Source of the DNA: Roseateles puraquae
GTDB lineage: Bacteria > Pseudomonadota > Gammaproteobacteria > Burkholderiales > Burkholderiaceae_C
DNA length: 64,000 bases
Direction of reading: 5' to 3'
Assembly (NCBI RefSeq): GCF_002205845.1
Contig: NZ_NISI01000009.1
Coordinates: forward strand, 1-64,000
This document shows, in pieces, positions 50,895 to 59,832 of this stretch. Both the position numbers and the translations under genes were made by a program. Every line of letters starts with the position of its first letter. The first letter of the stretch is position 1. Under the pieces are notes generated by a model, which made no database searches, was not told the origin of the DNA, and saw nothing but the letters and a program-made list of their open reading frames with translations.

Positions 50895-52457
50895 ATGAGG
50901 ATGCTGAGCAAGCTGCCGGTCGCGCGGCGGCTGGGGCTGGGGTTCGGCCTGGTGACGGTACTGATCGCGCTGTTCGCGGTGCTGGCCTGGGTGCAGTTGC
51001 AGCGCATCGAGGCGGCGCTGGAAGAGGTGGTGGATGACCGCTACCCGAAGATCACGTTGGCGCGGGACTTGGCCGATGGCGTCAATCAGCAGACGCGCAA
51101 CCTGCGCAGCGCCATCATCGCGGCCGGTCGCGGGCCGGGCGCGCAAGTCGATGAGTACGTCGGCCTGGTGCAAACGGCGGCCCAGGACAATTTGGCACGC
51201 ATGGCGCGGCTGGAGCGTCTCGTCAACACGCCGCGCGGTGCCGAGCTCTTCCAGCTGATGCAGAGCACCGGCGTGGCCTACAACGAGGCCCGCGAGACCA
51301 ATCTGCGTCTGCTGCGTGAAGGCAAGGCTGATGAAGCCGGCGCTCATTCCCTCGGGGCTTTCCGCCCGGTCCAGCGCGCCCATCTGGAGGCGCTGGAGAA
51401 GATGGTCAAGTTCCAGCAGGGCCTGATGGTCGACAGCACGGCTCAGGCCAAGGGGCGGGTGGCGCAAACCGTCACCTGGACGCTCGTCACGGCCGCGGCG
51501 GTGCTGCTGCTGTCGCTTGCCTTCGCCTGGGCCATCACCCGGTCACTGCTCGGTGAGCTGGGCGGCGAGCCGGCGCTGGCACGCTCCACGGCGCGACGCA
51601 TTGCCGCCGGTGACCTCACGGGCGCCGTACCCGTGCGCGCCGGTGACGAGACCTCGCTGATCGCGGCGATGTCTGCCATGCAGCGGGCGCTGGTTGATAC
51701 CGTCAACGGTGTGCGGCGCGGCAGCGAATCGGTCGCCACCGCCTCGGCCCAAATTGCGCAAGGCAACCAGGATCTGTCGGGCCGCACCGAAGAACAGGCC
51801 AGTGCGCTCGAGCAGACGGCCGCGACGATGGAAGAGCTCGGCGGCGCGGTCAGCAGCACGACCGAAGGCGCACGCCAGGCCAGCGAGTTGGCCCAAACGG
51901 CCGCCCAGGTGGCCGAAGAAGGCGGCAGTGCCGTGGGCGATGTGGTCACCACCATGGAGGGCATCAGCGATTCCAGCCGCCGGGTGAGCGACATCCTCGG
52001 CGTCATCGACAGCATCGCATTCCAGACCAACATCCTGGCCCTGAACGCGGCTGTCGAGGCAGCGCGTGCCGGTGAACAAGGGCGTGGCTTCGCGGTGGTG
52101 GCGAGCGAGGTCCGTGGCCTGGCCCAGCGCAGTGCCGACGCGGCCCGTGAGATCAAGAGCCTGATCGCCCACAACCTGACGCAGGTCGAGCGCGGCGTGG
52201 CGCAGGCCGAGCGCGCGGGTCAGACCATGCAGGGCATCGTCACGTCCATCCAGCGGGTCAGTGCGCTGGTGGGCGAGATCAGCGCGGCAGCGGCCGAGCA
52301 AGGGCGTGGCATCCAGCAGGTGGGCGAGGCCGTGACGCAGATGGACCAGGTCACCCAGCAGAACGCCGCCCTCGTCGAGGAAAGCGCCGCCGCCGCGGAA
52401 AGCCTGAAGCGCCAGGCGGAGCAGCTGGTTCAGGCGGTGGCGGTGTTCAGGGTCTAG
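50895..52457 (+). CDS. Methyl-accepting chemotaxis protein (Tsr/Tar-like, 4HB sensor)
   Basis: The 520-residue receptor has a transmembrane helix at about 14-36, a four-helix-bundle periplasmic sensor ([25 protein letters not shown]) to about 190, a second helix, a HAMP domain ([19 protein letters not shown]) and a signalling domain with the hairpin tip [30 protein letters not shown]. The C-terminus is short, without a CheR/CheB-tethering pentapeptide. A GGGGAG ribosome site precedes the ATG at 50895. The ligand is unknown. It stands alone, after the repeat-bearing gap. Confidence 0.93.
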   Translation: MRMLSKLPVARRLGLGFGLVTVLIALFAVLAWVQLQRIEAALEEVVDDRYPKITLARDLADGVNQQTRNLRSAIIAAGRGPGAQVDEYVGLVQTAAQDNLARMARLERLVNTPRGAELFQLMQSTGVAYNEARETNLRLLREGKADEAGAHSLGAFRPVQRAHLEALEKMVKFQQGLMVDSTAQAKGRVAQTVTWTLVTAAAVLLLSLAFAWAITRSLLGELGGEPALARSTARRIAAGDLTGAVPVRAGDETSLIAAMSAMQRALVDTVNGVRRGSESVATASAQIAQGNQDLSGRTEEQASALEQTAATMEELGGAVSSTTEGARQASELAQTAAQVAEEGGSAVGDVVTTMEGISDSSRRVSDILGVIDSIAFQTNILALNAAVEAARAGEQGRGFAVVASEVRGLAQRSADAAREIKSLIAHNLTQVERGVAQAERAGQTMQGIVTSIQRVSALVGEISAAAAEQGRGIQQVGEAVTQMDQVTQQNAALVEESAAAAESLKRQAEQLVQAVAVFRV

Positions 52458-52491
52458 AGCGACGGCAGGTGGCCGGCACGCTGACAAAAGA

Positions 52492-53001
52492 TCAGGCCGC
52501 TGCCTCGCGCTTGAGCAGGGCGGCTTCGCGTTCGGATCGAAGCCATTCTTCGCGCACAAGCCTGACGGTCGCTGCGCTGAGCGACAGCGCACGCGCGACT
52601 TCCATGATCGTCATGCCACTCATCAGGGCGTGAATCACCTGGGCGGCCATCGGCGAGGCCTCGGCTGCAGTCACCTCTATGGACACGGTCTCCGGGTCGG
52701 TGTGGTGCGTCTCGCGGAACTGGAAGCGGACATCACCGTCAGCCCCGACAACCTCATCACCCGACAACCTCAAGCCCGCGCAAGGCAGTACGGCCCGCAG
52801 GGATGCCTCGCCATACACATCGACAGCCGCCTGGATCCCGCCCGGTGTTGCATCTCGCTCCAGGCGGCGCAACAGTCCGAGCAGCCTGACGTCATCGTCC
52901 CAGCCTGGGGCGTCCCGGTCCAGAGCATGGATGGACTGGGCCAAGTCGGCTTCGGCGCTCACCCACCCGGGGCGGCTGCGATGGCTGCTCAGGCGCTTCA
53001 T
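52492..53001 (-). CDS. Uncharacterised protein with C-terminal helix-turn-helix-like segment
   Basis: I do not recognise this 169-residue protein. Residues about 127-152 (MSGMTIMEVARALSLSAATVRLVREEW) look like a helix-turn-helix of the kind that recognises DNA, followed by a charged helix. The N-terminal 120 residues are acidic and mixed alpha/beta with no family signature I can name. It lies 16 bases behind the 312-residue unknown gene on the same strand, so the two form a unit. A regulator or partner of that protein is one possibility. Confidence 0.6.
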   Translation of the reverse strand: MKRLSSHRSRPGWVSAEADLAQSIHALDRDAPGWDDDVRLLGLLRRLERDATPGGIQAAVDVYGEASLRAVLPCAGLRLSGDEVVGADGDVRFQFRETHHTDPETVSIEVTAAEASPMAAQVIHALMSGMTIMEVARALSLSAATVRLVREEWLRSEREAALLKREAAA

Positions 53002-53017
53002 GGCGTCAGTCTACTCC

Positions 53018-53956
53018 TCACAAAACCGGCAAGGTCAAGCGCTTGGCCTTGATGAACGCCCGCAGCCGCTGGCCGCCCAGGCCGTTCAGTTCGAGATGTC
53101 CACGCCAATGGCCGCCCTTGAGCAGCAGCGCGCTCAGTCCATGCTGCAGGCCGAGTGCATTTTTGACCTTGGCCCCTGGGTCGATGTCCACGACTTCAAA
53201 CACGCCTGCCGGGTCGTCGTTGGCAAGGATGCCGAGGACGGCGGCAGACAGTGGCCGGCCGTGCACCAGCGCGAATGTGGTCACCACATCGGCGTGCAAC
53301 TTCAAGAAGTTCTGCCGGATCACGCCTCTCAATGTCGTCCACTCATCGAGATCGACCGGGCAGAAACCCGTGCGTGGCCACAAGACGCTCCCCAAGGTCA
53401 GCCCGGCGGTCAGCTCGATCGCCTTGACACCCAGGGCCGGGTAGACGACCGAGGCATTCGCCATGGCCTGATCGCTCAGCCCCGCGCCGTCGCCGGCCCG
53501 CTTCGGATGGCGGGTCATGAACGCATGCTCGACGACGCCCCGCTTGAAGTCCACCGCACGAGAAAGGTAGGCCAGGGGACCTTTGGCGTCTGCCAGCATC
53601 ATCCAGAATCGCCCGCGCTGCGCGGGGCCCAGGTGAACACGAACCGCAACTGGCGTCGGGAAGCCGTAACCCAGGGCCTCCCACGTTGCGGGCTGCCGCG
53701 CACGGACTGCCCCGAGCGCGGCCAGACGTTGCTGTTGGATGACGCGGTCACGGGTGTTGAGCCGCTTGAACCAGGCCGACCCACTGTGCGAGAAGCCTTC
53801 AGGCAGGGCAATGACCCGCCGCCCCACCCATTCGTTGGCCGAAAGGAGTGCGGGCCGCAGACGGGCCGGCACGTGGCGATGCTTGGTGACCGAAAAGGTC
53901 GACATCCATCGCGGAACCCGTACGACGCCGGCGCTCGCTCGACCGTGCTGCTTCAT
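53018..53956 (-). CDS. Uncharacterised protein, possible GNAT-like fold
   Basis: This 312-residue protein has no signal peptide or membrane segment and I cannot place it in a family. After a basic N-terminus, residues about 115-160 form a beta-rich stretch (GRFWMMLADAKGPLAYLSRAVDFKRGVVEHAFM). The segment ALGVKAIELTAGLTLGSVLWPRTGFCP recalls the end of an acetyltransferase fold (helix, strand, then a GF loop), also seen in some phage-associated proteins. The purine-rich stretch GGGAGGGAGAGG directly precedes the ATG. The downstream partner encodes a helix-turn-helix-like protein. Function unknown. Confidence 0.55.
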   Translation of the reverse strand: MKQHGRASAGVVRVPRWMSTFSVTKHRHVPARLRPALLSANEWVGRRVIALPEGFSHSGSAWFKRLNTRDRVIQQQRLAALGAVRARQPATWEALGYGFPTPVAVRVHLGPAQRGRFWMMLADAKGPLAYLSRAVDFKRGVVEHAFMTRHPKRAGDGAGLSDQAMANASVVYPALGVKAIELTAGLTLGSVLWPRTGFCPVDLDEWTTLRGVIRQNFLKLHADVVTTFALVHGRPLSAAVLGILANDDPAGVFEVVDIDPGAKVKNALGLQHGLSALLLKGGHWRGHLELNGLGGQRLRAFIKAKRLTLPVL

Positions 53957-54066
53957 CCTCTCCCTCCCGTTCGTTGGTTGGGATTGTGCTGCGTCGTTTG
54001 GGAGTGCCGCGCCTGGCGCACGGCCCGCGTGTGCCGCCTGCTGGCGCGGCCGTGCACAGGCGAGGC

Positions 54067-55455
54067 CTAGAGCGTCGTGCTGCGCTTGCGCGCCATCGGC
54101 GGGCTCTTGGCGAAGTAGCGGGCGATGCCGGTGGCCAGCGCGTCGACGAGTTGGTCCTGGTAGTCGGGGTCGCGGAGCTTCTTCTCTTCTTCGGGGTTGG
54201 AGATGAAGGCGGTCTCGACCAGGATGCTCGGGATGTCCGGGGCCTTCAGCACCGCGAAGCCTGCCTGCTCGACGCGGGGCTTGTGCAATCTGCCGACCTT
54301 GCCGATCTGGCCGAGCACTTCGCCGCCGAGCTTGAGGCTGTCCTTGATCTGGGCCGTGGTGCTCATGTCGAGCAGGGCACGCAGCACGTTGGCGTCCTTG
54401 GTGGCCGTGCCGACGTTGACGCCGCCGACCATGTCGGCCGCGTTTTCACGGTCGGCCATCCAGCGCGCGGCGGCACTGGTGGCAGCGCCGTCACTGAGCA
54501 CGAAGACCGAGGCGCCACGCGCCTGGGGCGTGATGAAGGCATCGGCGTGGATGGACACGAAGAGATCGGCCTGCACGCGGCGGGCCTTGCGCACCCGCTC
54601 GTGCAGGGGCACGAAGAAATCGGCGTCGCGCGTCATCAGCACGCGGATATTGGGGTTGGCAGTCAGCCGCTCGCGCAGTTTGTGGGCCACCTTCAGCACG
54701 ACGTCTTTCTCGCGCAGGCCGGTCGGCCCGATGGCGCCGGGGTCCTCGCCGCCGTGGCCCGGGTCCAGCGCAATGATGATGAGACGGTCGATCTTGGGTT
54801 CGGGCGCGGGCGGCGGTGGCGGCGCGGGCTTGGATGCTGCGACCGTAGGCGGCGCGGCGGGGGGCGGCAGGGGCGGTGTGGGCGGGCGCTCGATCTTCTG
54901 GATCAGCTCACCCAGCGCGTCGTTGACGGCGCTGGCCGCTGCCTCGGCGCGCTGCGCGGGGGAGGGCGGTGACGCGGGCGCCGCGGGCTTCTTGCTGCCT
55001 TCCTGGGCCAGAGCGAGCAGCGGGTCGGCGGCCACAGGCGGATAAAGGTCGAACACCAGGCGATGCTTGTAGGCCGCCACGGGCGCGAGTGTGAAGATCT
55101 GCGGTGCCACGGGCTGGCGCAGGTCCAGCACGATGCGCACCACGGTGGGCGTGTTCTGCCCGACGCGCACACCGCTGATGTAGGGGTCGTCGGGCTTGAC
55201 CTTGCCGATCAGCTCGCGCAGACCGGGGCTGAGGTCCAGGCCGTCGATGTCGATGACGAGCCGGTGCGGGGCCTCGACCATGAAGTGGCGGGTCGACAGC
55301 GGCTTGTCGGACTCCAGCGTGACGCGGGTGTATTCCTGTGCCGGCCAGACCCGTACCGCCACGATGCTGGCCTGCCCCGGGGCGGCGGGCGCAGCCAGAG
55401 ACTCGGGCGCCTTCAGCAGCAAAGCGAGCAGGCCGAGGGAGCTGCGGCGCTTCAT
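54067..55455 (-). CDS. amiC: N-acetylmuramoyl-L-alanine amidase AmiC
   Basis: The 462-residue periplasmic amidase splits septal peptidoglycan during daughter-cell separation. After the signal peptide it has an N-terminal AMIN domain (RVTLESDKPLSTRHFMVEAPHRLVIDIDGLDL), a long Pro/Ala-rich linker (about 165-225), and an Amidase_3 zinc domain with DPGHGGEDPGA, EKDVVLKVA, SIHADAF and ETAFISNPEEE supplying His, Glu, His and the catalytic Glu. It overlaps the upstream tsaE by four bases, a conserved pairing in betaproteobacteria. Confidence 0.95.
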   Translation of the reverse strand: MKRRSSLGLLALLLKAPESLAAPAAPGQASIVAVRVWPAQEYTRVTLESDKPLSTRHFMVEAPHRLVIDIDGLDLSPGLRELIGKVKPDDPYISGVRVGQNTPTVVRIVLDLRQPVAPQIFTLAPVAAYKHRLVFDLYPPVAADPLLALAQEGSKKPAAPASPPSPAQRAEAAASAVNDALGELIQKIERPPTPPLPPPAAPPTVAASKPAPPPPPAPEPKIDRLIIIALDPGHGGEDPGAIGPTGLREKDVVLKVAHKLRERLTANPNIRVLMTRDADFFVPLHERVRKARRVQADLFVSIHADAFITPQARGASVFVLSDGAATSAAARWMADRENAADMVGGVNVGTATKDANVLRALLDMSTTAQIKDSLKLGGEVLGQIGKVGRLHKPRVEQAGFAVLKAPDIPSILVETAFISNPEEEKKLRDPDYQDQLVDALATGIARYFAKSPPMARKRSTTL

Positions 55456-55919
55456 CGCAGGGCCTCCACCAGGCGAGGGGCGCCGACGACCCGCACGCGG
55501 CGGCTGTCATCGGATTGCAGCTCAATGAAGAACTGCAGGTCGGCCGGCGGCAATTGGCCGGCGGCCTTCTCGGGCCATTCGCAGACCTTCAGGCCCGGTG
55601 CGGCGAACACGTCGCGAAAGCCCGCGTCTTCCCACTCACGCGGGTCACCGAAGCGATAGAAGTCGAAGTGGCTCGCCACACCGCCGGCGGGCAGCTCGTA
55701 GCTTTCCATGACGGCGTAGCTGGGGCTCTTGATGCGGCCCTGCACGCCCAGCGCCCGCAGCAGCAGCCGCGCGAAGGTGGTTTTGCCGGCACCCAGCGGG
55801 CCGTGCAGTTCCAGGAGGGCATCCGGCAGCGGGAGAAGGGCACGCGCCAGTCGCTCGGCGCTGGTCTGGGCTGCAGCCTCGTCGGGCCACAGCAGCTCGG
55901 TTTCTAGAATCGCGGCCAA
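55452..55919 (-). CDS. tsaE: tRNA threonylcarbamoyladenosine biosynthesis ATPase TsaE
   Basis: The small P-loop ATPase is needed for t6A37 in tRNA. Motifs are GPLGAGKTTFARLLLRALG, KSPSYAVMESYEL, HFDFYRF and the WEDAGFRD block. The start is uncertain: alignment with E. coli TsaE puts the N-terminus near ETELLWPDE. That favours a TTG at 55919, which abuts the divergent queG ATG and gives 155 residues. The first ATG, at 55985, would give 177 residues but overlaps queG by 66 bases. It is followed by amiC with a 4-base overlap. Confidence 0.88.
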   Translation of the reverse strand: MAAILETELLWPDEAAAQTSAERLARALLPLPDALLELHGPLGAGKTTFARLLLRALGVQGRIKSPSYAVMESYELPAGGVASHFDFYRFGDPREWEDAGFRDVFAAPGLKVCEWPEKAAGQLPPADLQFFIELQSDDSRRVRVVGAPRLVEALR

Positions 55920-57053
55920 ATGCAAGAAGTCCCGTCCTCTGTCGATGCCGCCGCGCTGTTGCAAGGTTTGCGCGGCTGGGCGCATGAGCTCGGATTCTCA
56001 CAGATCGCGGTGGCGGATGTGGACCTCAGCAGTGCGGAGCCGGGGCTGCTGGCGTGGCTGGAGGCAGGGCATCACGGACGCATGCACTACATGGCCGCGC
56101 ACGGCCTGAAACGGGCGCGCCCGGCGGAGCTGGTGCCGGGCACCTTGCGCGTGATCACGGCCCGCATGGATTACCTGCCGCGTGACACCCAGCCCGGCTG
56201 GCAGGCCGTGGAATGGGCGGGTCTGGCGCGCCCGGCCCAGGCTCAGGTCTCGATATACGCCCGAGGCCGGGACTATCACAAGGTGCTGCGCCAGCGCCTG
56301 CAGAAGTTGGCCGACCGCCTGGTGGCCGAGGTCGGGCCACTCGGTTACCGCGTGTTCACGGACTCGGCGCCCGTGCTGGAGGTGGAGCTGGCCACGCGCT
56401 CCGGCTTGGGCTGGCGGGGCAAGCACACGTTGACCCTCCACCGCGAGGCCGGTTCGATGTTCTTCCTGGGCGAGATCTTCATCGACCTGGCCTTGCCGCT
56501 CACCGATCCGGTCACCGCGCACTGCGGCGAGTGCACGGCCTGCCTGCAGGCCTGCCCGACGGCAGCCATCACGGCCCCGTACCGGGTGGATGCGCGACGC
56601 TGCATTTCCTACCTGACCATCGAGCACGACGGCCCCATTCCACCGGAGCTTCGCGCGGCGATGGGCAACCGGGTGTACGGCTGCGACGACTGCCAGCTGA
56701 CCTGCCCGTGGAACAAGTTCGCCCAGCCGGCGATGCTGGCGGATTTCGATGTCCGGCCCGGCATGGCGGGCACGCCGATTGCCACGCTGCTCGATTGGGA
56801 CGAGGCCGAGTTCCTGCGCCGCACCGAGGGCTCGGCGATTCGCCGCATCGGCTTCGTCCGCTGGCGTCGCAATCTGGCTGTGGCCGCGGGCAACGCGTTG
56901 CGGCAGGCCGATGACGCCGGCCTGCGTGCGGCCTTGAATCGTGCCGCCCAGGGCGCAGATGCCCTGGTGGCGGAACACATCGCGTGGGCCTTGTCTGCCC
57001 CGGCGGCTGCTGACGCGTTATCGTCCGGCCCGCCTTTCACTGGAGTCAGTTGA
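55920..57053 (+). CDS. queG: Epoxyqueuosine reductase
   Basis: The 377-residue cobalamin and iron-sulfur enzyme performs the last step of queuosine synthesis on tRNA. The two 4Fe-4S motifs are visible: CGECTACLQACPTAAI and CGDD-like YGCDDCQLTCPWNKFAQP. GRDYHKVLRQRLQKLADRL and GLGWRGKHTLTLHREAGSMFFLGEI are family signatures, and a HEAT-like C-terminus follows (RRNLAVAAGNAL). It diverges from tsaE with no spacer. The next gene starts immediately after its stop. Confidence 0.95.
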   Translation: MQEVPSSVDAAALLQGLRGWAHELGFSQIAVADVDLSSAEPGLLAWLEAGHHGRMHYMAAHGLKRARPAELVPGTLRVITARMDYLPRDTQPGWQAVEWAGLARPAQAQVSIYARGRDYHKVLRQRLQKLADRLVAEVGPLGYRVFTDSAPVLEVELATRSGLGWRGKHTLTLHREAGSMFFLGEIFIDLALPLTDPVTAHCGECTACLQACPTAAITAPYRVDARRCISYLTIEHDGPIPPELRAAMGNRVYGCDDCQLTCPWNKFAQPAMLADFDVRPGMAGTPIATLLDWDEAEFLRRTEGSAIRRIGFVRWRRNLAVAAGNALRQADDAGLRAALNRAAQGADALVAEHIAWALSAPAAADALSSGPPFTGVS

Positions 57054-57665
57054 ATGTCGTCTTTCCTGCGTCGTCGCACTGTTGCTCTTGCCATGGCCGC
57101 TGCGGCCACCGTGGCTGCGTTGCCCGCGCAGGCGGTTCGCTATGAGGGGCAGGACTTCCCGGATTCCCTGTCGCTGGGGGGTAGCACGCTCACGCTCAAC
57201 GGCACCGGCAAGCGGCAGGTGGCCATCTATCCGCTGTATCTGGCGGCGCTGTACTTGCCGCAAAAGGCCGGCGCACCCGACGCCATCTACAGCCAGACCG
57301 GCCCCAAGCGCCTGGAGATGCGCATCGTCATTCCGCTCGTGAAGGACGTGTCGACCCAGGAGTTCGTCAAGGCCATCAACAAGGGTGTGAACCGCAACTC
57401 CACCGAGGCCGAGAAGGCCGCCGTGGCTGAGCGGGTGAAGCAGTTCAACGCGGCGATTGCCGAGGTGGGGCGGGTCAAGAAGGGCGACCTGCTGCATATC
57501 GACTACCTGCCCGCGCAGGGCGGCACCATCGTGACCGTCAACGGCAAGGTCTGGGGCCAGCCCATCGAGGGGCAGGATTTCTACACCGCCTTCCTGAAGG
57601 TCTTCCTGGGCGACAACAACAGCGACGCGCGGCTGCGCGCCGGATTGCTGGGCCAGCCGGGCTAG
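57054..57665 (+). CDS. Chalcone isomerase-like exported protein
   Basis: The 203-residue protein has a cleavable signal peptide (TVALAMAAAATVAALPAQAV) and a chalcone-isomerase-like domain: FPDSLSLGGSTLTLNGTGKRQ, YPLYLAALYLPQKA, VKDVSTQEFVKAINKGVNRN and GKVWGQPIEGQDFYTAFLKVFLGD. Bacterial members bind fatty-acid-like ligands or have unknown roles; flavonoid chemistry is not implied. Its ATG follows the queG TGA without a gap, so it is cotranscribed although no link to queuosine is evident. Confidence 0.88.
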   Translation: MSSFLRRRTVALAMAAAATVAALPAQAVRYEGQDFPDSLSLGGSTLTLNGTGKRQVAIYPLYLAALYLPQKAGAPDAIYSQTGPKRLEMRIVIPLVKDVSTQEFVKAINKGVNRNSTEAEKAAVAERVKQFNAAIAEVGRVKKGDLLHIDYLPAQGGTIVTVNGKVWGQPIEGQDFYTAFLKVFLGDNNSDARLRAGLLGQPG

Positions 57666-57713
57666 CATCGCGCCGTCGCAAGCCTCGCCACATCCAACAC
57701 AGGAGACCGCCTC

Positions 57714-58679
57714 ATGCAACGACGTACCGTCCTCCAAGCCGCCGCGCTCGCCTCGCTCAGCCCCGCTGCCTGGGCCCAGGGCTACCCGAACAAGCCGGTT
57801 CGCCTGATCGTGCCCTTTGCGCCGGGTGGCACCACGGACATCATTGCCCGCATCGTGTCGGAGCGCATGGCCGGCCTGCTGGGCCAGACCATGGTGGTGG
57901 ACAACAAGGCCGGTGGCGGCGGCACGGTCGGCGCGACGGAGATCGCCCGCGTGGCCCCTGACGGCTACGCCCTGGGTGTGGCCACGGTCTCCACGACGGC
58001 GGCCAATCCGGCGATCAACCCCAAGATCGCCTACAACCCGCTGACCGACTTCACGCCCATCATCAACATGGCCGCGACGCCGAACGTCATCGCGGTGCAT
58101 CCGAGCTTCCCGGCGCGCGACTACAAGGCCTTCGTGGCCGAGCTCAAGAAGAACCCGGCCAAGCACAGCTACGCGACCTCGGGCACCGGCGGCATCGGCC
58201 ATCTGCAGATGGAGCTCTACAAGACGCTGGCGGGCGTCTATGTGCTGCACATCCCCTACCGCGGTGCTGGCCCGGCCCTGAACGACACGGTGGCCGGCCA
58301 GGTGCCGATGATCTTCGACAACCTGCCGTCGGCGCTGCCTTTCATCAAGGATGGCCGGCTCATCCCGATCGTGGTGGCTGCGCCGCAGCGCGTGGCGGCC
58401 CTGCCCAATGTGCCGACCTTCAAGGAAGTCGGCCTGGAGCCGGTCAACCGCATGGCCTATTACGGCATCCACGGCCCCAAGGGCCTGCCGCGCGACATTG
58501 TCGACAAGGTCAACGCCGCAGTGCGCAAGGCGCTGGAGCTCCCCGACGTGAAGAAGCGCATCGAAGACACCGGCTCGCTGATCGTGGCCAACACGCCCGA
58601 GCAGTTCGCGGCGCAGATTGCTGCGGAGTTCGAGGTCTACAAGAAAGTCGTCGCTCAGCAAAAGCTCAAGCTTGATTGA
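57714..58679 (+). CDS. Tripartite tricarboxylate transporter binding protein (Bug/TctC family)
   Basis: The 321-residue periplasmic receptor starts MQRRTVLQAAALASLSPAAWA (twin-arginine-like signal). Bug-family motifs follow: YPNKPVRLIVPFAPGGTTDIIAR, ANPAINPKIAYNPLTDFTPI, HIPYRGAGPALNDTVAGQVPMIFDNL and PNVPTFKEVG. No TctA/TctB membrane genes are adjacent, so it is an orphan receptor, common in Burkholderiales. The ligand (a carboxylate) is not predictable. An AGGAGA ribosome site precedes the ATG. A hairpin-rich spacer follows. Confidence 0.92.
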   Translation: MQRRTVLQAAALASLSPAAWAQGYPNKPVRLIVPFAPGGTTDIIARIVSERMAGLLGQTMVVDNKAGGGGTVGATEIARVAPDGYALGVATVSTTAANPAINPKIAYNPLTDFTPIINMAATPNVIAVHPSFPARDYKAFVAELKKNPAKHSYATSGTGGIGHLQMELYKTLAGVYVLHIPYRGAGPALNDTVAGQVPMIFDNLPSALPFIKDGRLIPIVVAAPQRVAALPNVPTFKEVGLEPVNRMAYYGIHGPKGLPRDIVDKVNAAVRKALELPDVKKRIEDTGSLIVANTPEQFAAQIAAEFEVYKKVVAQQKLKLD

Positions 58680-58686
58680 TATGAAG

Positions 58687-58805
58687 CCCCTCGCCCAAGG
58701 CTTACCTTGGTCGGTCTCCCGAGGGGACGGCGATGCTGGCCGGATTGGCCGGCCAGCACATCGCCAAGACGTGCCGGCTTGGGAGCGGCCCGGCGCTCGG
58801 CACGT
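58687..58805 (+). other. Structured spacer: at least three consecutive stem-loops before xerD
   Basis: In the 130-base gap between the TctC-type gene and xerD there are: an outer stem CCCCTCG/CGAGGGG (58687-58693 with 58720-58726) enclosing CCAAGG-ctta-CCTTGG (58695-58710); a stem GATGCTGGCC (58732-58741) with GGCCAGC-AC-ATC (58751-58762); and ACGTGCCG/CGGCACGT (58769-58776 with 58798-58805), ending four bases before the xerD ATG. No long U-tract follows. It could be a regulatory 5' leader, a small RNA, or stacked mRNA-stability hairpins. Confidence 0.55.
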
Positions 58806-58809
58806 TTGA

Positions 58810-59697
58810 ATGCCTTTGCCCGGTGTGGATGCCGCCATTGAAGCCTTCATCGAGGCGCTCTGGCTGGAAGACGGCCTGAGCGCCAACACGCAGGCGGCCT
58901 ACCGGCGCGACCTGAGCGCGCTGGCGGCCTGGCTGAAGCCGGAGCCGCTGGATGCTTGCACCGAGCTGCAGCTCTTCGAGTACGCCGCCGCGCGGCCCGC
59001 CGGCAAGGCCACGAGTGCCAACCGGCGGCTGTCCGTCTTCAAGCGCTATTTCCGGTGGGCGCTGCGCGAGGGCCGCATCCAGGTAGACCCCACCCTCAAG
59101 CTCACCACCGCCAAGCAGCCGCTGCGGGTGCCCAAGCTGTTGAGCGAAGCCCAGGTGAGCGCCTTGCTGGCCGCGCCCGACGTCGACACGCCGTTGGGCC
59201 TGCGCGACCGGGCCATGCTGGAGTTGATGTATGCCAGTGGGCTGCGGGTCAGCGAGTTGGTCACGCTCAAGAGTGCGCATGTGGCTTTCAAGGACGCCGT
59301 GCTGCATGTGACCGGCAAGGGCAGCAAGGCGCGCCTCGTGCCTTTCGGGGAGCACGCACGCGACTGGATGCAGCGCTACCTGCGCGAGGCGCGCGCACAG
59401 ATCCTGGCGGGGCGCAGCAGTGACGACCTCTTCGTCACCGCACGCGGCGCCGGCATGACGCGCCAGATGTTCTGGACGCTGATCAAGCGCCATGCGCTGG
59501 CCGCGGGTATCACAGCGCCGCTGTCGCCTCACACCTTGCGCCATGCCTTCGCCACGCACCTGCTCAACCATGGTGCAGACCTGCGCGCGGTGCAGCTTCT
59601 TCTGGGGCACGCAGACCTGTCGACGACGCAGATCTACACCCATGTGGCGCGCGAACGCCTCAAAGCGTTGCACGCCGAGCACCATCCCAGGGGCTGA
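58810..59697 (+). CDS. xerD: Site-specific tyrosine recombinase XerD
   Basis: The 295-residue recombinase has an N-terminal SAM-like core-binding domain (FIEALWLEDGLSANTQAAYRRDL) and a catalytic domain with Arg in YASGLRVSELV, HTLRHAFATHLL, LGHADLSTTQIYTHV (the His and nucleophilic Tyr). Length and motifs fit housekeeping XerD, which with XerC resolves chromosome dimers at dif; nothing nearby suggests an integrated element. The ATG at 58810 lies directly after a stable hairpin (58769-58805) that could limit ribosome access. Confidence 0.94.
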   Translation: MPLPGVDAAIEAFIEALWLEDGLSANTQAAYRRDLSALAAWLKPEPLDACTELQLFEYAAARPAGKATSANRRLSVFKRYFRWALREGRIQVDPTLKLTTAKQPLRVPKLLSEAQVSALLAAPDVDTPLGLRDRAMLELMYASGLRVSELVTLKSAHVAFKDAVLHVTGKGSKARLVPFGEHARDWMQRYLREARAQILAGRSSDDLFVTARGAGMTRQMFWTLIKRHALAAGITAPLSPHTLRHAFATHLLNHGADLRAVQLLLGHADLSTTQIYTHVARERLKALHAEHHPRG

Positions 59698-59832
59698 GCG
59701 CTTCGATCGGTGTTTTCCCGCGTCGCAGGGGGTGGGGCGATCCCTGTCGGCAGGCCACAACACCCAGGCCTGAAGGCGGCCCGGCCAGGGGCAAACTCCG
59801 CCGCCATCACCTACACGCCCCGGAGTCGCCCC

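Noticed and set aside
58810..59697. Tyrosine recombinase as a sign of an integrated mobile element
   Set aside because: Length and motifs fit housekeeping XerD, and no tRNA, attachment repeat, excisionase or phage gene is nearby.
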